Source of the DNA: JBJXFY01 sp046155815
Lineage (GTDB): Bacteria > Verrucomicrobiota > Verrucomicrobiia > Limisphaerales > CAIMTB01
Assembly (NCBI GenBank): GCA_046155815.1
Contig: JBJXFY010000395.1
Location: 1-12,286 of the forward strand
Reading direction: 5' to 3'
DNA: 12,286 nt
Every line of letters starts with the position of its first letter. The stretch's first letter is position 1. The position numbers were made by a program, and so were the translations under genes. A model generated the notes under the pieces. The model was not told the origin of the DNA and ran no database searches. It was given only the letters and a program-made list of their open reading frames with translations. Positions 7,173 to 12,286 of the stretch are shown one piece after another.

Positions 7173-8636
7173 CTAGGCGATGAGGTCCTTCACCACATGC
7201 CCGTGCACGTCCGTCAGACGGAAGTCGCGGCCGGCGTGGCGGAACGTGAGCTTCTCATGGTCGAAGCCAAGCAGCGCCAGGAGGGTGGCATGCAGATCGT
7301 GGATGTGGACCTTGTTCTCGACCGCGGCGAAGCCGAACTCGTCCGTGGCGCCGTAGGCCTGGCCGCCCTTCACCCCGCCGCCGGCGAGCCAGGTGGTGAA
7401 GCCGTAGTGGTTATGGTCGCGGCCGTTGATCTTGCCGGCGTTCGCGCCGGGCGTGGGAAGCTCGACGGTGGGCGTGCGGACGAACTCGCCGCCCCAAATG
7501 ATGAGCGTCTCGTCGAAGAGGCCGCGCTCCTTCAGGTCGGTGAGCAGCGCGGCGATGGCCTGGTCGCATTCGCCGGCCAGTCGGCGGTGGTTGACCTCAA
7601 GGTCGTCGTGGTTGTCCCAGGGCTGGCCGGCACCGTGCCAGAGCTGGACGAAGCGCACGCCGCGCTCGATCAGCCGGCGGGCGATGAGGATCTGCCGGGC
7701 CTGCACGGAGCTGCCGTAGCGCTGGCGCGTCTCCTCGCTCTCCTTCATCACGTCGAAGGCGTCGGCGGCCTCCATCTGCATGCGGTAGGCGAGCTCGAAG
7801 CTCTGGATGCGCGCCTCGAAGGGCGCCTCCGCGGCGCGCTCGCGGGCGTGGCGCCGGTTCAGCTCCTGGAGCAGGTCGAGCTGCCGCCGCTGTTCGTCCG
7901 GCGTGGTGGCGGTGCTGCGGATGTGCTCGATGAGCTTCTCGACCTGCGTGTGCTGCGGGTCAATGTAGGTGCCCTGGTAGATGCTCGGCAGGAATCCCGC
8001 CTGCCAGTTCTGCGATTCCTGGATCGGATACCCGCTGGGGCACATCGCGACGAAGGCCGGCAGGTTCTGGTTCTCCGTGCCCAGGCCGTAGGTGACCCAC
8101 GAACCGAGGCTGGGCCGGATCTGCCGTGCCTCGCCGCAGTTCATGAGCAGCAGGGACGGCTCGTGGTTCGGCACGTCGGCGTGCGTTGAGCGGATGACCG
8201 CGATGTCGTCCATGTGCGCCGCCGTCTTCGCGAACAGCTCGCTGACCTCGAGGCCGCACTGGCCATACCTCTGGAACTGGAAGGGTGACGGCAGCGCTGC
8301 GCCCGTCTTGCGCTCGGTGGGCCGGCTCGAGGGGATCTCCTTCCCGGCCCATTTCGCCAAGGCCGGCTTGGGGTCGAAGGTGTCCACGTGCGACGGCCCG
8401 CCGTTCATGAAGAGGTGGATGACGCGCTTCGCCTTGGCGGGCCAGTGGGCCGGTCTGGGCAGCAGCGGGTTCACGTAGTCCCCGGCGGCGGGCGGCGCGG
8501 CCAGCACACCGGACCCGCGCATCAGCCCGGCGAGGCCGAGCACTCCGAAACCCATGCCGGCGCGGCGCAGGAAGCCTCGGCGCGTGAGGAAGTGATGCTC
8601 CAGCGGCGTGCGGTGATGGCGGTTCATCGGCGGCAT
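7173..8636 (-). CDS. DUF1501 family protein (B), probably Tat-exported
   Basis: The protein is 487 residues. The N-terminus has TRRGFLRRAGMGFGVLGLAG (18-37), a good twin-arginine signal, so export to the periplasm in folded form is likely. DUF1501 blocks: MNGGPSHVDTFDPKP (77-91), IIWGGEFVRTP (379-389), NGRDHNHYGFTTWLAGGG (404-421), HDLHATLLALLGFDHEKLTF (446-465) and the C-terminal RLTDVHGHVV. Candidate metal residues by analogy with the alkaline phosphatase superfamily are H83/D85, D407/H408 and D447/H449. It is a paralogue of the DUF1501 protein at 2689-4125 but clearly diverged; V386 replaces the glycine usual in the EFGR motif, and the loop to GRDHN is longer. It is the first gene of the minus-strand operon and ends 25-64 bp before PSD1, depending on the PSD1 start. 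ATG at 8636 is used; ATG at 8627 (fourth codon) is an alternative. Stop is TAG at 7173-7175. Substrate unknown. Confidence 0.95.
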   Translation of the reverse strand: MPPMNRHHRTPLEHHFLTRRGFLRRAGMGFGVLGLAGLMRGSGVLAAPPAAGDYVNPLLPRPAHWPAKAKRVIHLFMNGGPSHVDTFDPKPALAKWAGKEIPSSRPTERKTGAALPSPFQFQRYGQCGLEVSELFAKTAAHMDDIAVIRSTHADVPNHEPSLLLMNCGEARQIRPSLGSWVTYGLGTENQNLPAFVAMCPSGYPIQESQNWQAGFLPSIYQGTYIDPQHTQVEKLIEHIRSTATTPDEQRRQLDLLQELNRRHARERAAEAPFEARIQSFELAYRMQMEAADAFDVMKESEETRQRYGSSVQARQILIARRLIERGVRFVQLWHGAGQPWDNHDDLEVNHRRLAGECDQAIAALLTDLKERGLFDETLIIWGGEFVRTPTVELPTPGANAGKINGRDHNHYGFTTWLAGGGVKGGQAYGATDEFGFAAVENKVHIHDLHATLLALLGFDHEKLTFRHAGRDFRLTDVHGHVVKDLIA

Positions 8637-8755
8637 GGCGGCAAAGTTGGATGACGGTGGCGGGCCGGCGGCTGTTCAAATCCGGGCGCGGGCCTTTACC
8701 CGACCGGGAGCATGGCACAGATTACCGGCCGCAACCAACCCCAACTTCGCCCCGC
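8637..8755. promoter_or_regulatory. Divergent intergenic region between DUF1501 B and Dabb genes
   Basis: This is the only place where genes diverge, so both promoters should lie here or just inside the flanking genes. I cannot point to a convincing -35/-10 pair on either strand. A heptamer occurs in inverted orientation near the two start codons: AAGTTGG at 8644-8650 and CCAACTT at 8741-8747. Read on each gene's own strand, it is CCAACTT 7 and 8 nt before ATG. This may be a symmetric operator, a shared leader motif, or chance. Confidence 0.4.
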
Positions 8756-9058
8756 ATGGCCAAAGTCAAACACATCGCCCTCTTCAAGTTCCGTCCCGAG
8801 GTCACGCCCGCCGAGGTCCAGTCGCTGCTCGACGACATCCTCGACATGACGGAGGAGATCGCCGGCCTGGAAGACTACGTGGCCGGCGAGAACAGCAGCC
8901 CCGAGGGCCTGAACCAGGGCTACACGCATGCGTTCGTGATGACCTTCAACGACGCGGCCGCGCGGGACGCCTACCTCGCCCACCCGGCGCACGACCGGGT
9001 GAAGTTCAAGCTGCTGGCGCTGATCGAGGCCGGGGCGGTGGTGGACTTCGAGGTCTGA
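8756..9058 (+). CDS. Dabb family (stress-responsive dimeric alpha/beta barrel) protein
   Basis: The protein is 100 residues, the usual length for a single Dabb domain. It begins MAKVKHIALFKFRPEVTPAE, the typical first strand with conserved H6 and the LFKF core. A helix (about 18-34) follows, then YVAGENSS, the GYTHAFVMTF strand (55-64), and the conserved helix motif YLAHPAHDRVKF (73-84), ending in a last strand at VVDFEV. The family forms ferredoxin-like dimers with a central pocket. Some members are cyclases or stress-induced proteins, but most bacterial ones have no known substrate. There is no signal peptide, so it should be cytoplasmic, unlike its neighbours. ATG at 8756 is chosen because the upstream in-frame ATG at 8651 would add 35 residues without domain character that overlap the promoter region. 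It is the only plus-strand gene and converges on the dehydrogenase gene with 20 bp between stops. Confidence 0.93.
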   Translation: MAKVKHIALFKFRPEVTPAEVQSLLDDILDMTEEIAGLEDYVAGENSSPEGLNQGYTHAFVMTFNDAAARDAYLAHPAHDRVKFKLLALIEAGAVVDFEV

Positions 9059-9078
9059 ACGCCCGGCGCGCACCTCCG

Positions 9079-12000
9079 CTATTTCAGCGTCAACAGGAAG
9101 GTGAGCAGCGCCCGCGCGTCGTCGTCGTTCAGGGCCTCCAGGAGTCCCGACGGCATCACGCTGCCGCGCACGAAGCCGGCGCGCTTCAGGAGGGCGCGGG
9201 GGAGGCGCTGGTCCTCGGCGTTCTGCTGGCGGAGCGTCACGCTCTCCGCGTCCTGCGCGGCCAGCAGGCCCTCGGTGATCTCGCCGTCGGCCGTCTCCAC
9301 GCGGAAGCGCCGGTAGCCAGCCTCCATCGCCGCGTCGGGCAGGAGCACGTTCCGCAGCAGCGCCTCGATCCCGTGCGCGCCCGCGCCGTCGAGCGCCGGG
9401 CCGATCTTCCCGCCGGTCCCTTGCAGCGTGTGGCAGCCGGCGCAGGCGGTGGTGAACACCTCGCGGCCGCGAGACACGTCGCCGGGCTGCGCCGCGAGAG
9501 TGCGGAATTGCGCGAACTTTCCCGCCACCGTCGCGGCCTCGGCGGGAGTCTGCAGCGGCGGCGTGTCGGCCGTGCGCTCGACGCGGCCCTTCCCGTGCAG
9601 TCGGCCCCAGTTCGTTCCGGAGCCGGCGTAGATCAACGCGCCGGAAGTTCCGTTCATCACCAGGTTCGCCGCCGCCCGGATCTCGTCCGGCGTCCGGGCG
9701 ATGTTCCAAACCCTGAACTCCGCCAGCGCGCCGGCCGTGCCGCCGGCCACGTTGCCGCGGGCGATGAAGAGGTTTGTGAACGTACGCGTGTCCTTCACGG
9801 TGCTGGTCACGTCCAGTTCGCCGTTCAGGAAGAGCCTCACAACACCGTCACCGTCGCGCGTCAGGGCGAAGTGCGTCCAGGCCTCGGCCACGGCGGGTCG
9901 CGAGGCGATGACCACGTCGCCCGAAGTACCGAGCCACAGCCGGAAGCGCGCGTCATGGAAGTTCGCGTCGAACTCCGGCCCGGCGAGGATCGAGTCCTGG
10001 CTGCTGATGCCGGGATCGAGCCTCACCCACGTCTCGACCGTGAACGGTCCGGCGAGCGTGAACGCCTCGTCCACGTAGTCCGCGTCGTCACCCGTGAGCC
10101 GGAGCACGGGCTGGAGGCCGCCCCCGAGTTCCTCGACCAGGCGTTTCACCGCCGCGTCATCGGGCAGCACGGTGGCCAGGCGGTCCAGGGCGTCGCCGTC
10201 CAGTTCGTCGCGCGTGATCGCGCCCTTTTCCACGGCCGCTACAAGCAGCCGCGCGCTGGCGGGCGTGCTGGCGAGGCGCTCGACGGCGAGCCGCCGCAGC
10301 GCGGGCGGCAGCGTGCCCCATGCGTCGAGCAGCGCGGGCACGGCGGCGTCGGACTTCGCGGCGGCGAGGGCGGTCACGGCCTCGCGGCGGAGCACGTCGT
10401 CACCGCTGCGGGCGAACGGCGCGAACACGTCCACGCGTGCGGAGCCGGCCTCGCGCAGGGCGCGCAGCGCGGCCCGCTGGCGTTCGATCGGCGCGCCCGG
10501 TGCGGTCGCGGCCTGGACGAGTTCCGGCTCCAGCCCGGCGAGACGGAAGCCCGTGGCCACGCGGACCAGTACGTCGAGGTTTTCGGGGGACGGATCGCGC
10601 GCGACGAGGCCGCGGGCCGCGTCGGTGAGCAGCGGGGCAAGCGGGGCAGAGTTGGTGAAGCGGCCGCGCTGATCGTACAGCGCCTGCAATGCCGGGCCGT
10701 TCATGAGCGCCGCCTGCAAGGCCGTCTGCGCGCCGGCGTCGGGCACCGCTGCGGCCACGAGCACGAGTTCCTCCGTGGTGAACGGACGCTGAAGGCTGAA
10801 GGCCAGCTTCGCCAGCCGCTGCCCGCCTTCCGTGCCGCCCAAGGCGAGGCAGCCGATGGCCCGAAGCCGGGGTGCGGCAGAGGGGGCCGCAATGTCCATC
10901 CCGACGCGCGGATCCTCCAGCCAGGCCCGCACGCGTCCCGGATGCCGCTCCAGCGCGGCGCGGGCGAGGTATGCCTCGAAGTCGTCGTGGTAGCTGCGTA
11001 AGCCGCCACCGGTCGCGACGTTGAGGAAGAAACCGTGCTGCAGGAGGTAAAGGTAGCCCACGAGCGCGTTCACCACCGGCTCGGACGAGTCTTCCGGAGG
11101 ACGGGCGCCGAATGCGGACGGTTCCAGCGCGAGCAGCCCGCCCAGCAGCCGCAACGCCTCCTGCGTCACACGCCGGTCACGGGCCAGCCAGCGCATTTCG
11201 AGGTGCTGCCGCGCAAGCTCAAGCCGCTTCCCCGGCGGCACGTCCATCGTCCGCAGCAGGCGCAGCCCTTCCCGCACCAGCGCGGTGTGATCCGCGGCCA
11301 GCAGCGTCTCAACCTGCGTCAACTCCAGCCGGCTTAAGCTCTCGAGCGCCCACGCCGCGCGCAGCCGAAAGTCGGGCGCGTTCGCCGCGTCCGTCACCAG
11401 GCCGGCGAGCGACGGGACGAGGTTCGTGGCGCCGCGGTCAATGATCTGCTGCCACGCGGCGTTGGCCTCCCACGAGTTTGTCGCGGCGAGATGGGTGAGG
11501 AGCGCGGCGTCGGGCGCGGTGGAGAGGTTCGGGGCGTTCGTGCGGTGCGGCTGCGACTCGTGGCGCACACGCCAGATGCGGCCGCGGGTCTTGTCGCGGT
11601 CCGGATGCGCGCGGGGCACCTCGTTGTGCGAGATGATCGCGTTGTACCAGTCCACGATGTACAGGCAGCCGTCCGGGCCGAAGGCCATCGCGATGGGTCG
11701 GAACCACGGGTCGCTGCTCAGCACGAAGTCCGGGAGGTGCTCCAGCTCCCACTTCGGGAACGCCGTGTCCGTGACCGGCCGGGCAAGGTCGGGTTCGCCC
11801 AGCTCCCTGTGCAGCCGCAGCGCCTGGATTTTCCGCGTGATCGGGTTGGCCACGAAGAACACGTCGCGCCACGGCGCCGGGAAGCTGTCGCCGCCCTCGC
11901 TCAGCGCGAGGCCGCTCAGGCCGGTGCCGCCCATGTCCTGCTTGCCGAGCTTCGGGAACGGCGGCGCGTAGGGCCGCGGCACGTCGTCGCCGCAGAGCGG

Positions 12001-12286
12001 GTACGACGCGCCCTCGAGGAAGGGCATCATGGGCCAGCGCTGGTCATTGGCCTCCTGGATGAAGAACTCGCCGAGGCGGTTCATCTCCAGGCCCCAGATG
12101 TTGCACGGCCCCCAGCCGATGATCTCGAAGTGCGTCCCGTCCGGCCGGAAGCGCGCGAGCTTGGTGCGGTTGAACTCCGTCACCCGGCCATCGCGGTCGC
12201 GCACCTGCGAGAAGTTGAAGGCCCCCTGCGCCAGCAGCACCACGTTGCCCGGCGCGCGGGCGAACTGGTGCGGAAACAGGTGCGAA
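9079..12286 (-). CDS. PVC-type membrane-bound dehydrogenase with HEAT, LamG-like and C-terminal CxxCH heme domain; N-terminus outside window
   Basis: The frame is open to the right edge (first visible residues SHLFPHQFARAPGN), so the true start lies beyond 12286; 1068 residues are visible. Residues 1-240 are the end of the propeller-type dehydrogenase domain typical of PVC bacteria, with DGCLYIVDWYNAIISHNE (205-222) and TRGRIWRV just before 240. A long alanine/leucine-rich helical repeat region of HEAT type covers about 260-720. A LamG/concanavalin-like beta domain (about 728-865; FTVETWVRLDP, WTHFALTRDG, RLFLNGEL, AEFRVWNIART) comes next. The C-terminus is the PVC CxxCH heme domain: GREVFTTACAGCHTLQGTGG (C948, C951, H952; bases 9430-9444), GPALDGAG, LLPDAAMEAGY and SVMPSGLLEAL (M1044, possible distal heme ligand). 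It probably oxidises a sugar-like substrate in the periplasm and passes electrons to its own heme; the substrate is unknown. Stop TAG at 9079-9081. Confidence 0.93.
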   Translation of the reverse strand, partial: SHLFPHQFARAPGNVVLLAQGAFNFSQVRDRDGRVTEFNRTKLARFRPDGTHFEIIGWGPCNIWGLEMNRLGEFFIQEANDQRWPMMPFLEGASYPLCGDDVPRPYAPPFPKLGKQDMGGTGLSGLALSEGGDSFPAPWRDVFFVANPITRKIQALRLHRELGEPDLARPVTDTAFPKWELEHLPDFVLSSDPWFRPIAMAFGPDGCLYIVDWYNAIISHNEVPRAHPDRDKTRGRIWRVRHESQPHRTNAPNLSTAPDAALLTHLAATNSWEANAAWQQIIDRGATNLVPSLAGLVTDAANAPDFRLRAAWALESLSRLELTQVETLLAADHTALVREGLRLLRTMDVPPGKRLELARQHLEMRWLARDRRVTQEALRLLGGLLALEPSAFGARPPEDSSEPVVNALVGYLYLLQHGFFLNVATGGGLRSYHDDFEAYLARAALERHPGRVRAWLEDPRVGMDIAAPSAAPRLRAIGCLALGGTEGGQRLAKLAFSLQRPFTTEELVLVAAAVPDAGAQTALQAALMNGPALQALYDQRGRFTNSAPLAPLLTDAARGLVARDPSPENLDVLVRVATGFRLAGLEPELVQAATAPGAPIERQRAALRALREAGSARVDVFAPFARSGDDVLRREAVTALAAAKSDAAVPALLDAWGTLPPALRRLAVERLASTPASARLLVAAVEKGAITRDELDGDALDRLATVLPDDAAVKRLVEELGGGLQPVLRLTGDDADYVDEAFTLAGPFTVETWVRLDPGISSQDSILAGPEFDANFHDARFRLWLGTSGDVVIASRPAVAEAWTHFALTRDGDGVVRLFLNGELDVTSTVKDTRTFTNLFIARGNVAGGTAGALAEFRVWNIARTPDEIRAAANLVMNGTSGALIYAGSGTNWGRLHGKGRVERTADTPPLQTPAEAATVAGKFAQFRTLAAQPGDVSRGREVFTTACAGCHTLQGTGGKIGPALDGAGAHGIEALLRNVLLPDAAMEAGYRRFRVETADGEITEGLLAAQDAESVTLRQQNAEDQRLPRALLKRAGFVRGSVMPSGLLEALNDDDARALLTFLLTLK

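Noticed and set aside
4112..7183. A 1023-codon open frame on the plus strand, antisense to PSD1
   Set aside because: The translation is arginine/glycine/valine-rich with no domain character. The opposite strand carries an excellent PSD1 protein, and long antisense frames are expected at this GC content with strong third-position bias.
8651..8755. Upstream ATG extension of the Dabb protein by 35 residues
   Set aside because: The added residues have no domain similarity and would fill the divergent promoter region; the domain begins exactly at the ATG at 8756.
9059..9078. Bidirectional terminator between the convergent Dabb and dehydrogenase genes
   Set aside because: Only 20 bp are present and I see no stable inverted repeat or T-run in or beside them.
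8635..11001. A 788-codon plus-strand open frame running through the Dabb gene and antisense to the dehydrogenase
   Set aside because: It overlaps the Dabb gene in another frame and has low-complexity composition; the minus-strand dehydrogenase has clear domains over the same bases.
1..12286. RNA genes, CRISPR arrays, transposons or phage genes
   Set aside because: Coding sequence fills the window and I found no tRNA-like fold, regular spaced repeats, or transposase/integrase motifs by reading.

Overview
The window is very GC-rich (about 70% by eye) and almost entirely coding. Five genes are on the minus strand and one small gene is on the plus strand. The gene families point strongly to the Planctomycetota/Verrucomicrobiota (PVC) group: two DUF1501 proteins, one PSD1 protein with a planctomycete cytochrome C (PSCyt1) domain plus DUF1549/DUF1553, one PVC-type membrane-bound dehydrogenase ending in a CxxCH heme domain, and an AsmA-like DUF748 protein. 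I lean to Verrucomicrobiota because of the many 'TNG'-type segments and a SAGAPPA-type in-frame insertion. That is a judgement from protein style, not a proven placement.

Layout. From the right edge leftwards on the minus strand: a large PVC-type dehydrogenase/c-type cytochrome whose N-terminus lies outside the window (9079-12286). A small plus-strand gene for a Dabb-family dimeric alpha/beta-barrel protein follows (8756-9058); it converges on the dehydrogenase with only 20 bp between the stops. A 119-bp divergent spacer (8637-8755) separates it from a compact minus-strand operon: DUF1501 protein B (7173-8636), PSD1 protein (4115-7108) and DUF1501 protein A (2689-4125), whose start overlaps the PSD1 stop by 11 nt. 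After 76 bp comes a DUF748/AsmA-like envelope protein (1-2612), whose C-terminus runs off the left edge.

How the genes may work together. Both DUF1501 proteins carry N-terminal RR-containing signals suggestive of Tat export. PSD1 has a signal-like hydrophobic segment followed by CxxCH. The dehydrogenase ends in a CxxCH domain and the DUF748 protein has an N-terminal membrane anchor. The locus therefore looks dedicated to the cell envelope, with covalent-heme electron-transfer modules joined to modules that could bind carbohydrate (a discoidin-like segment in PSD1, a LamG-like domain in the dehydrogenase). The substrate and reactions of the DUF1501/PSD1 families are not known to me as established fact. 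A role in oxidative or hydrolytic processing of polysaccharide is an inference. I saw no RNA genes, CRISPR arrays, transposases or integrases. The only repeat-like feature is a short GC-rich imperfect palindrome inserted in frame in PSD1.
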